A stretch of 64,000 nucleotides of DNA from Coenobita brevimanus (taxonomy: Eukaryota > Arthropoda > Malacostraca > Decapoda > Coenobitidae), in contig JAVRFU010000158.1 in assembly GCA_032717465.1 (NCBI GenBank), positions 1 to 64,000 on the forward strand. Direction: 5' to 3'. Below the pieces are notes generated by a model. That model was not told the origin of the DNA. It saw only the letters and a list, made by a program, of their open reading frames with translations, and did not search any database. Shown piece after piece: positions 47,419-58,475 of the stretch. The translations under genes were made by a program, and so were the position numbers. Positions within the stretch are counted from its first letter, which is position 1. Each line of letters opens with the position of its first letter.

Positions 47419-48122
47419 ACGGCGTTTCGGGGAGAGCAGGTGGAGATTGTCAGACGTGAAAGAATTGAACTTGCTGGTGAATCTCTTGAGTGTGTGGAAG
47501 AGTTTTGTTATTTGGGAGACATGTTGTGTGTTGGAGGTGGGGCTGGAGGTAGCTCTGTGGCTAGGGTGAGAAGTGGTTGGAAGAAGTTCAGGGAGCTCTT
47601 GCCTCTCTTGACATTGAGAGGACTCTCCCTACATGCTAAGGGGTCTTTCTATGCAGCATGTGTTAGGAGTGTAATGCTGTATGGTAGTGAGACCTGGGCA
47701 GTGAAGGAGGAGGATATTCGCCGGCTCAGACGTACAGAAATGACAATGATCAGGTGGATGTGTAGTGCGTCCCTGCGTCCAAGGTCTGTGGGGCCTGGGT
47801 TTACGATGGAAGAGTTGAGAGGTAGGATGGGACTGGAGTGTATTGGTGTTGTGATGAGGAGAGGTAGATTGAGATGGTTTGGACATGTGGAGAGGATGGG
47901 GGATGATAATTGGGTGAGGAAGGTGAGAAGTGTTAATATTGGGGGTGGGGTTACGAGGAGTAGACTGAGAAAGACATGGGACGAGGTCATTAAGTGTGAC
48001 CTCATGGTTAAGGGACTGAACAGGGAGGCTGCAATGGATCGTGCAGCATGGAGAACCGCCATTAGGTGACCAAGGCCGACGCATGCAAGCATGTTGGAGC
48101 CTTTAAAAACAAAACGAAACGA

Positions 48123-48320
48123 AACGATCATCATCATCATCCGGACCTTCTTTCCCACCCAAGGGCAGGGTGAGGAGTAGCAATGTCCAGACAGCCCAAA
48201 TTTGCCCAGTCCAATGGGCCATGCTTCCATTCACTCATCATTCATGCCCCCGGAATCTTGGCTCTATTGGATTTGCCAAAAACCTTCACCACGTTTTGTA
48301 GCTTCACATAAACGTATCCG
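48123..48320. repeat. 'ATC-CCGGACC' repeat directly after LINE-B
   Basis: (ATC)n, CCGGACCTTCTTTCCCACCC, CCAATGGGCCATGCTTCC and CTCTATTGGATTTGCC match 27540-27705. Here it abuts the AAACG tail of LINE-B, so it may be part of a longer LINE-B 3' end or an independent element. Confidence 0.65.
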
Positions 48321-48362
48321 ATTGAGTCAATCCGGACGCTGCCACGTTAAAAAGGGGTGCCA

Positions 48363-49250
48363 GATTTCCTGATCATGCACTTCTCCTCATAACATTCATC
48401 CAGCCAGCTCGATCTCTCATCAATTCCCTAGCCTCACTGACTTCCAAACCTCTCTTCCTCACACACTCATCCACCATATCTCTCCACCTTCTCCTTTGCC
48501 TACCTCGCCTCCTCCCTCCTTCAAATTCACTCAGATTTACCTTTTTCACCACTCTGTTGTTATCCATTCTCTCCACATGACCATACCTTCTCAGTACACT
48601 CTCTTCGATTCTGGTGTCCACCAACTTCATCACTCCACGCCTTTCACGAATCACATTATTTCGTATCCTGTCCACCCTCTGTACTCCACATACATTCCTC
48701 AGCAGTCCCATCTCCACTGCTCCTACTCTTGACTTTTCATTTCCATGTCACACCATAGTCTCACATCCATATGTTAAAGTTGACACTAACAGTCCCTCAT
48801 GTAAGCCTCGTGCAGCTGCAACACTCAAGCCTCTGTTTCTTATCAAGGACTTCGTTGCACCAGCTACTTTTCTTCCTTATGTCACACTACTTTCAACTTC
48901 TTTTGCACATTTTCCTCTCTTTTCTATCACTGTACCCAGGTATTTGAACTCTCTCACCAATTCCAGTCTCTCTCCATACACTAACATCACACTGGGAGTC
49001 ACCTTCTCACTCAGTAACCATCACTTTACTCTTTTCTGCATTTACTCTCAAGGCACGATGCTCACAGACATCAGCACAACTCTGCACTAGCCTACCAAGT
49101 TCTTGTCTGGTGCTTGTAAGCAGTACTGCATCATCAGCATACAACAAATTTGAGATATTCCATCCATCACCATTCATTACCAATGCCATTCCTCTCTCCA
49201 TTACTCATGTTTTTACTTCTCTCATCACCCCATCCATATACTGTACAGTA
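48363..49250 (-). mobile_element. RTE-like LINE fragment, third family ('LINE-C')
   Basis: On the minus strand 49201-49007 encodes the catalytic region (WNISNLLYADDAVLLTSTRQ, ALRVNAEKSKVMVTE) and 48717-48373 the C-terminal part (LLRNVCGVQRVDRIRNNVIR, RRYGHVERMDNNRVVKKVNL, GGRRRGRQRRRWRDMVDECV). The two parts are separated by frameshifts. It differs from LINE-A and LINE-B in sequence and lacks the GATA tail. 5'-truncated and inactive. Confidence 0.8.
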
Positions 49251-49479
49251 ATAGTAATGATGTTACAGTATTATGGTTTTTCTATGTCAGGTGGGGTGGA
49301 AGGGTCACTGTTCGGTAACTTTGAGGCTCAGGAAGTGTGTGGGTTCCATGCGTCTTCATCTGGGAACACAACAACTTGGACCTGGGGCACCAGAGTTCCT
49401 CCGCAGGACCACACACTTAGCACATCAGAATGTTGTTGCATGTAACTGTGCTCTGCTTAAAGGTCTGATAGGCTGTCTT

Positions 49480-49797
49480 GGCCAGACATCTGAATCCTGT
49501 AAGGGGTGGCCACAAACAAATCACCTCCATACTGCCCTCTCCCCCACAATCTAACTGCCCTGCTCCCACCTCATGCCCCCCTGTCTCATATACCTCTCTA
49601 CTCCATCTCATCCTTGGCCTCCCCTTCCCTCTCCCCGCTTCCACCTCACTCACATACACTCTCCTCGTCAGTCTTTCACTCTCCATCCTCTCCATATGGC
49701 CAAACCACCTCATTGTACGGTATTTCTCCTAACGCTTTCTATCACATCCACATCCTCACCACAACGCTCCTTCACTTCCTCATTTGTCAGTCTGTCT
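49480..49797 (-). mobile_element. LINE-A diverged copy (minus)
   Basis: The minus strand encodes MRWFGHMERMESERLTRRVY and a diverged Arg/Gly-rich end. The tail (CATCTGAATCCTGTAAGGGG on the plus strand) has lost the GATA repeat. It breaks off at 49797, where the right copy of the 88-bp repeat starts. Confidence 0.8.
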
Positions 49798-49885
49798 TCA
49801 CTCTCTAGTAAGTGTCTGAATGTGTCTGCATTGTTATGTTTTGGCTCTAGGCCCATCTGGACATGATGAATTTGGTGGTCCTGTT
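49796..49885 (+). repeat. ~88-bp direct repeat, right copy
   Basis: Matches 40371-40460 with few differences, including three extra bases (ATG) within GGACATGATGAATTTGG. It is followed by a long T-rich run (49885-49915). Confidence 0.8.
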
Positions 49886-50204
49886 TTTATTTTTTTTATT
49901 TTTTTTTTATTTTTTAGTACTGAGGTGAGTCAGGATTCTGATGGCTTGAATGGTAAGTCAGTGAATATGTGGGGATTTGATTAGGTATGCTCTTGATAGG
50001 TTTCCTGTCTTGATTTTCCTTGTTTTTTTAACCCTACTGCAGGTAGAAAGAGGTCAGGATGATGATGATTATGATGATGGATATAATTTTCTTCCTATTG
50101 TCTCTTCCTGTTGAAAGGCAGAGAAATTCAGCGTATGGGAAATTTTTTTTTAACCCTAGTACTATTTAATAACTGTTTTTTTTGTGTGTGTGTATGTGTG
50201 TGAA

Positions 50205-50350
50205 CCTGGTGGACTGAAGATTGAAATTGCTCGTGTATTTTACCATCACTTTGGTGGATAGGGAGGGGATTAGGGGTGTTTGTAGACCCAGGAGGGGAGC
50301 TGTCCAACTATACATGTTCCACACCATATGAAGGCATCCCTCTGCAGCAT
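50205..50350. repeat. Dispersed 'GGTGGACTG' repeat
   Basis: GGTGGACTGAAGATTGAAAT, TTTTACCATCACTTTGGTGG, ATAGGGAGGGGATTAGGGGT and CCACACCATATGAAGGCATC. It is the same family as 29300-29490, with no coding capacity and no clear pol III boxes. Confidence 0.55.
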
Positions 50351-50761
50351 TATTCCTTGTAAAAAGAGCAGTTATATTCAGCTTACAGGAATTTTTTTTT
50401 TCCCCTATCAGCATGATAGACTTAATTTATGCACGATAGTGCCAGGTGATCGGACTGATTACCCAAAGGTGATTTTAATCGTGTTACCATCACATGTTTC
50501 TGTTCACTTTATCTCGCTCAGTTTATTCCTGCCAGTGTCTTTTTAATTTTATTCTTAACATCTTCTAACCATTTTATTCTCAGCTTAGAATAGGCATTTC
50601 AAACTGGAGGGGCGATTATAAGTCCCGACTCCCAACATACGAGGCCTTGCTTGGGTTGAATGAAATCACATGGTACTAACTAAAGATAGTTATCACCTGA
50701 GGGTCAGTGAATTAATCAAGGGCCTTGGATGAAAAGTGTTAATTTATAATATATTCTTCAG

Positions 50762-50872
50762 GTTCTGACATTGAATCTGCCTTATGGAAGCTGCATGGTC
50801 ATGGAATCTCCGTTGTTGAAAATACCTGTTTTGACGGTCATCCACTTCTCAGTCAACTGCTTCCACTATCAA
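50762..50872 (+). CDS. Candidate exon, unrecognised
   Basis: Acceptor TATATTCTTCAG and donor CTATCAA/GTAAGT frame a 111-bp segment. In the phase 1-1 reading it is SDIESALWKLHGHGISVVEN then TCFDGHPLLSQLLPLS, which looks protein-like. The phase 0-0 reading is also open. It might belong to the same host gene as 40284-40381. I do not recognise the protein. Confidence 0.35.
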
Positions 50873-50999
50873 GTAAGTAGCCACCTGATGATTTTGTGTG
50901 TGTGTGTATTTACCTACCTAATTTACCTAACTGTATTATACAGGATTTGCTCTAAGCTTGTCATGTCTAAGGTTAGATACCCTCTGAATAGACCTCGTA

Positions 51000-51330
51000 T
51001 ATGCATGCACATTTACATACACATACACATGCAGGCATATGCATGTACACATGCACATACAGGTCCATATACGTGCACATTTGCATACACGTACACATAC
51101 AGCCAAATTTACGTACCATACTTATACACATATAGGCACATTTACTGTACATATACGTACAGATACAGGCACATTTATGTACACATACATATAGTCATGT
51201 TTTGATATGCATAGTCACATTGAAATTCACATACACAGAGCCACATTTATACATATGTATTCATATACAACCATATTTACATGCACATATAGGTACATTT
51301 AGATAAATACATAAACAGATAGAGAGATAT
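51000..51330. repeat. Degenerate CATA/CACATAC repeat
   Basis: Irregular repeats of ACACATACA and ACATTTACATACAC. The open frames through it (Tyr/Thr/His-rich) are not coding. Confidence 0.75.
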
Positions 51331-51369
51331 TGAACACATACATTACCACACAGTGTAGAGTTGTGAGAT

Positions 51370-51403
51370 GAAAAAAAAAAAAAAAAGAGAGAGAGAGAGA
51401 GAA
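51370..51403. repeat. A-run plus (GA)n
   Basis: Poly-A followed by GA repeats, seen directly. It sits at the 5' side of a LINE-B fragment. Confidence 0.9.
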
Positions 51404-51406
51404 AAG

Positions 51407-51550
51407 AAACGGTGGGATGAAGTCATACATTGTGACCCCAGGGATAAGGGACTGAACAGAGGCTGTTAGAAATCAAGCAGGATGGAGAACCATAAAGTGA
51501 CAAAGGCCAACACATTAAGCATGTTGGAGCCTGTATAAACATATTGAAAC
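51407..51550 (+). mobile_element. LINE-B 3' fragment
   Basis: GTGGGATGAAGTCATACATT, GGGATAAGGGACTGAACAGA and AGCATGTTGGAGCCTGTATA match the LINE-B 3' end at 47975-48110, with substitutions and small deletions. Confidence 0.78.
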
Positions 51551-51918
51551 AACGCTGCTCTGTGGTGGAACTCTGAAGGTGCCATGAAAAAAAAAAAATA
51601 ATAAGTTGTCTATCCTCCATTTCCTCTCTTTATTTTTTTCTTCTGTTTGTTTAGCCAGGGAAGAAGGAAGCAGAGGCTGAAAGCCTATAAAATTGTTCCC
51701 TTCAGGAAAAAATAAGAAGTGATTAATTCAAAATCTGTTCATTTAGATTTTAGAGATACCAAGACACAGTGTGCTGAAAAGACTGGCGGGAAATACAGGA
51801 AAAGGAAGACAGTTCCAGAGTTGACCTGTTGCATTCATGAAGGACTGGAAGTATCAGTTAATTCTTGCATTAGAGTTGGACAGAAAAGACTCATTAAATT
51901 TAATGGTGCCATGACTCA

Positions 51919-53098
51919 TTCTTAGATCTTTAGTGGAAAAGTTTCTAGAGAAAGGAAAGAAGTTGTATGCGGCTTTCATGGATTTGGAGAAAGCATATGA
52001 CAGGGTGGATAGACAAGGATTGTGGAAAGTATTAAGAATATATGGAGTAGATGGGAAGTTGTTGAATGCTGTGAAGAGTATGTATGATGGTGCTAAGGCT
52101 GCAGTGCGTGTTGATGGTGAACTAAGTGAATTTTTCTCTTTGAAGGTTAGGTTGAAACAGGGATGTGTCATGTCTCCATGGTTGTTCAATCTGTACATGG
52201 ATGGGGAAATAAAAGAGGTACAAGGTAAGGTAGTGGATGTTGGAGTGGCCCTGGTGAGAGAGGATAGAGTTTGGAAACTCCCTGTACTGTTGTTTGCAGA
52301 TGATACTGTGTTGTTGAGTGAAGACGAAGGGGAGCGGCAAGGCTTGGTGGATGAGTTTTGGAGAGTGTGTAAGAAACGGAATCTAAAGGTGAATGTAGGG
52401 AAGAGTAAAGTGATAGTCTTTGAGAGGTGAAGTCAGTGAATGTACAGCGAGGTTGGATGGTGAGGAATTGGAAAATGTGAGTACGTTTAAGTACTTGGGT
52501 AGTGTGATGAGTAAGGATGGAGGTTTGGAGGATGAAGTGTTTGAAAAGGTACAGCAGGGAAGAAAGGTTGCTGGTTCCTTGAAAGCAGTGATAAGAAACA
52601 GGGAAGTGAGCATGGAAGTGAAAAAGTTACTACATGACAGTATTGTGATACCAACTCCAACGTATGGAAGTGAAGCTTGGACGTTGTTGGAAGGACACAA
52701 GTCAAGAGTGAGAGCAGTGGAAATGAGTTATTTAAGAGGACCCTGTGGAGTCACAAGGAGAGACAGGCTGACGAATGAGGATATAAAGGAGCGTTGTGGT
52801 GTTGATGTGGATGTGATAGGAAGCGTTATGAGGAACACATTGAGGTGGTTTGGCCATGTGGAGAGGATGGAGGGTGAAAGACTGACGAAGAGAGTGTATG
52901 TGAGTGAGGTGGAGGGAGGAAGAGGGAGGGGGAGGCTGAGGATGAGATGGAGGGATGGGGTGGAGAGGTATATAAGAGAGGGGGGGTGTGAGTTGGGAGC
53001 AGGGCAGTGAAATAGCGGGGGACAAGGCGATGTGGAGGCAATTTGTTTGTGGCCACCCCAAACGGGATTGAGGCGTCTGGCAATAGATAGATAGATAG
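51919..53098 (+). mobile_element. LINE-A 5'-truncated copy with RT catalytic core
   Basis: ATGACTCA flanks the copy at 51911-51918 and 53099-53106. It starts inside the RT (LRSLVEKFLEKGKKLYAA) and covers the catalytic D (AFMDLEKAYDRVDRQG), RLKQGCVMSPWLFNLYMDG, the FADD box (LLFADDTVLLSEDEGE, about 52290) and the C-terminal region to the GATA tail. A frameshift at about 52428 (after VIVFER) separates two long frames. The GxKQGC motif reads RLKQGC. Without endonuclease and with a frameshift it is inactive, but it is the best A1-subfamily RT core here. Confidence 0.92.
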
Positions 53099-53364
53099 AT
53101 GACTCAGTTCCCCAGTTCTCTCAGATGAAACCAAGCTAGTAATACAGTATCTGCACACAGGGAAAGTGTATAGAGGATACCATAATGAAAACTGCCATTT
53201 CTCATGCTAGTGTATCAACATAAAACTACAAAGATCAGATTGACACAAGTATCATACCTTCTAACACATTAGGACTATCTACATACATTACACCTTGATA
53301 GATTGTACTAACACAGTACTATCCCTCAGAATTTGTTATCTGCATTAAAAATATATATATATAT

Positions 53365-55230
53365 ATCTATAGCCCGACGCCCTAATCCCGCAAAGGGTGG
53401 CCGCAGACAAAACGCCTCCAAGTCGCTCTGTCACCCACCATTTGACTACCCTCCCCCCAACTCACCCCCCCTCCCTCATATACCTCTCAACTCCATCCCT
53501 CCACCTCATCCTCGGTCTACCCCTACCTCTGCCTCCCTCCACCTCACCTACATACACGTTCATTCTCCATTCTCTCCACATGTCCAAACCACCTCAGTGT
53601 ATTTCTCCTAATCTTCTCAACCACATCCACATGTACTCCACAACGTTCCTTCACTTCTTCATTCGTCAACCTGTCCCTCCATGTCACTCCACATGCCCCT
53701 CTCAAGTAACTCATTTCCACTGCTCTCACTCTTGACTTGTTCCCCTCTTGCAAGGTCCACGCCTCACTTCCATACATCAGGGTAGGGATCACAATACTAT
53801 CATGCAGTGACTTCTTAACTTCTATACTCACCTCTCTATTTCTCATCACTGCTTTCAGTGAACCAACAACCTTCCTTCCCTGCTGTACCCTGTCACACAC
53901 TTCATCCCCCAAAGTTCCAGCCTTACTCATCACACTACCCAAGTACTTGAATGCACTCACATTCTCCATATCCTCACCATCCAACCTCACTGTACATTCT
54001 GTGACTTCATTCCTCTCAAACACCATAATTTTACTTTTGTTTACATTAACTTTCAGCTTCCTCCTCCTACACACTGTCCCAAATTCATTCACCAAACCTT
54101 GCAACTCCCATTCATCTTCACTCAACAATACTGTATCATCAGCAAACAGCAACACCGGAATCTTCCAACTCTCACCCTCATTCATTAGAGCCACCCCCAC
54201 ATCCACTGCCCTACCTTGCACCTCCTTTACAACCCCATCCATGTATATATTAAACAGCCATAGAGACATCACACAACCCTGTTTCAGTCCTACATTGAGA
54301 TCAAAGAACTCACTCAGCTCACCATCCACTCTCACCATAGCCCTAGCTCCTTCGTACATACTCTTCACAGCACTCAACAATTTCCCCTCCACTCCATATA
54401 TTCTTAATACCTTCCACATACCTTGCCTATCTATTCTGTCATAAGCTTTCTCCAAGTCCATGAAGGCAGCATACACTTTCTTTCCCTTCTCTAGATACTT
54501 TTCCACTAAACATCTTAGAACAAATATCTGATCTACACACCCTTTTTCCTTCCTAAATCCCCCTTTTTCTTCTCCAACTAGCTCCTCTGTCATATGCCTA
54601 ACCCTATCAATGAGTATTCTACCATATATTTTACCAGTCACACTAAGAAGGGAAATTTCCCTATGGTTACCACATACTTCTCTCTCCCCTTTTCCTTTGT
54701 ATAAAGGAACAATTATACCTGATTTCCAGTCCTCTGGAACCCTTCCCTCTTCCCAAGCCAATCTACACAACTTCCATATCCACTCCACAACAATCTCATC
54801 CCCACACCTCAGCATTTCACCACACACTCCATCAATTCCTGGGGCCTTTCCCAACTTAATCTTCATCGCTTCCACTTCTTCCGTCCTACTGATATCTTCC
54901 TCCCTCTTCTCATCTCTTCTTCTCCCAGCCATTCTCCAACCACTTATACTCACACTGCTCTCACTTTCTACATTCAACAATTCCTCAAAGTGCTCCTTCC
55001 ATCTCCTCAATTTCTCTCTCTTCTCCACCAACAATCTATTATTCCTATCTTTCACTCCCCTACTATTTCCCCTTTCACACTGCCTTACTTTATTTACCTC
55101 CTTCCAAAACAATTTCTTACTCTCCCTCCATTTCACACTCAGATTCCTCCCAAACTCTTCATCCACTTTCTTCTTACTCTCCTTCACCAGTCTTAACACA
55201 AATGCCATCTCTCGTAATACATTAGCTACA
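53365..55230 (-). mobile_element. LINE-A subfamily 2 copy with a 554-aa uninterrupted RT frame
   Basis: On the minus strand 55208-53544 is open for 554 codons. In order: linker (1-110), KLGKAPGIDGVCGEML (119-133), PLYKGKGEREVCGN, GKIYGRILIDRV, GGFRKEKGCVDQI, the catalytic D251 (YAAFMDLEKAYD), GLKQGCVMS (307-315), FADD (355-358) and the C-terminal YGSEAWTLQEG and WFGHVERMENER. It then shifts frame and ends in an Arg/Gly-rich part and a variant tail (CCCGACGCCCTAATCCCGCA on the plus strand). The initiator is not real, because the copy starts within the linker and the endonuclease is missing. The frame has the typical FADD variant of the YxDD box. Confidence 0.92.
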
Positions 55231-55330
55231 TAAAAGAAAACCAGTTAGATGATATTAACATGATACGATACCATCTCTTTCAGCTCACATTGCATACTGT
55301 TCATTTCTGCATCACTGTCTATCCACCTAA

Positions 55331-55680
55331 AGCCAGACGCCATGATCCCGTAAGGGGTGGCTATTTGAGTTAGTTGTTTACGGGGAGGTGCACTAACTCT
55401 CCGCCAAACCACTTGTGGACACGTAGGTAACACGTGTGGGTTGGTTATATGGTTACCACCCAGCTTTGTAAGTGGTTTCCTGGCATACAGGCAGCCATTA
55501 GGCTTGTCATGCAATGTAAAGCCTTCTGTTAAGGAAAGAGGAGGAATAAAAAATGACAGGAAAAATGAGGGAAATGGGAAGGTGAGGCAGGCAGACACAG
55601 AGAAAGAATGATAAAGGTGAAGGAGTAAGTAGGCAGCACTACATCAAGTGAGTGGATGATGGTCACCACCACCTACCACA
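55331..55680 (-). mobile_element. GATA-tailed SINE, diverged copy
   Basis: The same family as 13823-14192 but with more substitutions, and the tail is reduced (ATCCACCTAAAGCCAGACGC). Head ends ATGGTCACCACCACCTACCA. Confidence 0.8.
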
Positions 55681-55814
55681 AGATAATAAAGTACATCAAT
55701 TAAATCCTTCTCATAGTTTTCACAAACTCTCCCAGACCACTTGCCAGCTCAGCCAGGCAGACAGGTTGATGAACAACACCAACACCAACTCTCTCCCTGC
55801 TTGTATATCAACAG

Positions 55815-55937
55815 GTCATCTCGCTCCTCAATGCACCTTACAAGATGTTCGTCTCTCGTATCGAACTCTACGAAGTGTACAAGATCGAGATCATTGGAGA
55901 CGCCTATATGGTTGCATCAGGACTGCACGATGAAAAG
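55815..55937 (+). CDS. Guanylate cyclase catalytic-domain exon
   Basis: A 123-bp, phase 0-0 exon (acceptor ATATCAACAG, donor GAAAAG/GTGAGT) encodes VISLLNAPYKMFVSRIELYE and VYKIEIIGDAYMVASGLHDEK. This is the central part of a class III nucleotide cyclase, where animal receptor guanylate cyclases have VYKVETIGDAYMVVSGLP. The Glu before I-IGDAYM is the residue that selects guanine. Odd points are Ala-Pro for the usual D/N-L before Y, and MFV where MFD is usual. The protein would make cGMP, probably at the membrane. No other exon of the gene was recognised nearby, so this is either one exon in a gene with large introns or an isolated fragment. Confidence 0.75.
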
Positions 55938-56745
55938 GTGAGTAGGTTAGGGTAGAGTAGGGCAGGAGAAAGGCAGGAAAAGCAAAGATGTTTGGGATAG
56001 AACAAGCAGTGAATATATGTATCAAGATATATTCTGGCAGCATTGGCAAAGAATTATTTAGCACCAGATCATTTTTCACAGTATGCTCAAGTTGTGTATA
56101 AATTGCCAAAGGGTACCAAAATATTTGTAGCTTTTAAAAAGTGGAGTTATACCAAAGTATTTTTTTTTTTTTTAAATGGGGTAGAGTCTAGCACAGATTT
56201 TTTTGTCTATGCATGGCAGGTGTGTGGTGTATCACTGTGGTGCTCGGGTAACTCACTCTCTCCCTCACTAGACACACCCATAGGCTCCACCAACCTGGAC
56301 CACTCATATACACTTCACCTGTCTACAAAATCATGAGCCACATGGGCCTAGGTAACGTCATGTTGATTGTACACATAAGGCCGCTGACACACTTGCCTGA
56401 AGTATGTAATTGACATGGTGAAACAACAGCACTCAGGGAGTGCATACTTCTGCCCAGGTAGCACCACCACCCTTTTTGACCTTGACCTTTGATCTGTTTG
56501 TTTCCAAAATTTAATCATTTGTTCCTTTGCTGGTCCTCAGTCAGTAATCATTATTTGGTGCAGTTCCATTCACATTTTTCTATAATGTTGCTAACAGTTA
56601 GACAGACAGACAGACACAGACAAAGAGAGCCAAAAATATAACCTCTTTGGCAGAGGTAATGAAGCACAGGGTTAGTGTGTGTGTCTGCACCGCACGAGTT
56701 CGGAATATTTTACCATACGAATTGGTCTCATCTTAAACGTCAGGA

Positions 56746-56820
56746 CCAACTGCCTAGCCCCGGGCTTCTACGCTCCTCATGGGGCAACATAGGATTGGAT
56801 GATGGATGGATGGATGGACG
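56746..56820. repeat. Dispersed repeat with (ATGG)n tail
   Basis: CTGCCTAGCCCCGGGCTTCT, ACGCTCCTCATGGGGCAACA and GATTGGATGATGGATGGATG; second copy of the repeat at 31584. Confidence 0.65.
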
Positions 56821-57214
56821 AATTGGTCACTCAGAATTGTTCACATCATGCCTGGGATGTGTACTCAGAAGAACTTGGCTTGTGTTGGTCAGTGTTAATG
56901 TTATTTTGTTGGTCGTCTCCCTCTCTCTCTCACCTCCCTCACAGCTGACAGTATCAGAATATGGAAGTATGATAATCTTCACTGGAATATTCAACATTTG
57001 AAGCTTACTTCAGTGAAAAATTAGCCTGTAGACCTCTGGAGGTTCCCAGTGGTGAGTAAAAGTTTTGACATGGGCCAAAGTAAGATACATAAGATGTCCC
57101 TCAAGATTCAAGAGTAAATTCAAGATGGTTTCATAACTCAGACCTTGAAAGGTTCCCCACTGACAACTAATATTGCCAAGCAATTGCCAGACAGTGCTGG
57201 TGCATCCCCTAAGC

Positions 57215-57290
57215 TCATTTGGACATGAACCCAATGGACTGGAGGCTGAAACTAACCTCTTTTGGAGGACAGGGAGTGAGTTGTGGCTAA
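57215..57290. repeat. Dispersed 'GGTGGACTG' repeat, partial
   Basis: CAATGGACTGGAGGCTGAAA and CTTTTGGAGGACAGGGAG match the 5' half of the repeat at 29300. A further partial copy (ATCAGTGCCACCACAAGAAG) is at 57690-57785. Confidence 0.45.
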
Positions 57291-57299
57291 CATTACACA

Positions 57300-58320
57300 A
57301 ACATTAAGTGCTCAAATAGCTAAGTTATATCAGAGGTGTAAACAGTGTTCATACCAGAGTTAATTATTTTGTTCATTTTCCACATATCTGGTCCTGTCTG
57401 TGCCTCCTGCGTATTCATCTGTGTACACAGATCATTAAGAATAGTAAATTTTTAATGTTATTGAACTTGAATGTATCACTGAGCTATATTGCTGTATTTT
57501 TGACATAGCATACTTCAAGTATTTAGTACTGTGCTTGATGAACATCAGCACCACCCTCATTAACACCACCACTGCCAAACATCATCACATCCTAAGCTTA
57601 TATCAGGACATCACTTCAGCTGTCAGCATAGATTTGGAATGGGTGGAATCACATGTCACATATGACATGTTTCCTGCTTGTAGTCCATTTTTCAGGGGAT
57701 AGGGAGGGAGGTGAGGGGTAGAACAGCTGCCTTGTTATATCAGTGCCACCACAAGAAGGCTTCTCCCTCTGGCAAGGTTATGTGGAGCCTGATAAGGTGC
57801 CACTGCTAACTGTGTGGGGCGACAGATGCAACATCCATCCAGTAAAGGGATGGCCCTGCAGGGACGATTGCTGGTCTGCAGGTGATGGGTCCATTTGACA
57901 TTTCAAATTATGGTTACTTGACAATAAAAACTGTATATAGTTTTAATAACACAATTTCTGTTTGTAGTATAATGTGAATGATAATTAAGGAAAATTCACT
58001 GTGAAGTCTGTGGCACCTTGAGTACAGATGAGTGGTTGAGGGTTTGTAGGTAGCTACTGTAGGTTGTATGTGCCAGACTTGCTGTAACCCTAGGCTCATC
58101 AGGGCATGAATGCAGTGAGTGCCATAAAGCGGTCATCTGTCTGGTTGCTCCTAGAAATTTTTTGTTAAGGCGTAAACCTACCACTGGTGAAGAGAAAGTA
58201 TGAAGGGAGTCATTGTCAGGTGAGTTGTTGAAATTTAAGTAGTGGAGGGAGGGCAGCATGATGGCAGGGGACAGGATGACATGGTGATTTGTTCATAACA
58301 AACCCATCATTGATAAAGGT
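57300..58320. other. No gene recognised
   Basis: Apart from the repeat piece at 57690-57785 I see no coding exon, RNA gene or clear element. Confidence 0.4.
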
Positions 58321-58475
58321 CGATCTATCTATCTATCGCCAAACGCCTTAAACCTGTAAGGGGTGACCACAAACAAATCGCCTTCACGTTGCCCTGTCCC
58401 CTGCCATCTTGCCCTGCTCCCAGCTCACACCCCCTCTCTCATAGACCACTCCATCCCTCCATTAAGGTGCCTGAT
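58321..58475 (-). mobile_element. LINE-A 3' relic (minus)
   Basis: TATC repeats at 58323-58337, then CGCCAAACGCCTTAAACCTG and GTGACCACAAACAAATCGCC, the diverged reverse complement of the LINE-A 3' end, to CACTCCATCCCTCCATT. Confidence 0.78.

Larger units (their letters stand above)
40470..48122 (+). mobile_element. LINE-B: RTE-like non-LTR retrotransposon, split by a pogo element
   Basis: Left part (40470-42019) encodes an AP-type endonuclease lacking its N-terminus (GVGVMVAEKWVEYVMNVM, VVGGDLNGHVGEAAQGYEG, SSQIDYFLVRRADRRLV), a linker (41389-41640) and the start of RT (VGKAAGVSGLTAEMLKASG, SVIVNVYKGKGDALERGNYR). Right part (46714-48069) resumes with MQFGFMPGRGTTDAIFIVRQ, QGSVLSPMLF, the catalytic LYADDLVLIAE (47119) and a C-terminal region ending at the stop 48067-48069. 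Frameshifts near 41460, 46860, 46930 and 47090 and an in-frame stop make it dead. The 3' end carries AAACG repeats. Proteins of this kind are often labelled craniofacial development protein 2-like. Confidence 0.88.

Noticed and set aside
53737..55233. Plus-strand frames of up to 235 codons opposite the LINE-A RT
   Set aside because: They are antisense shadows of the 554-codon RT frame and show no motif.
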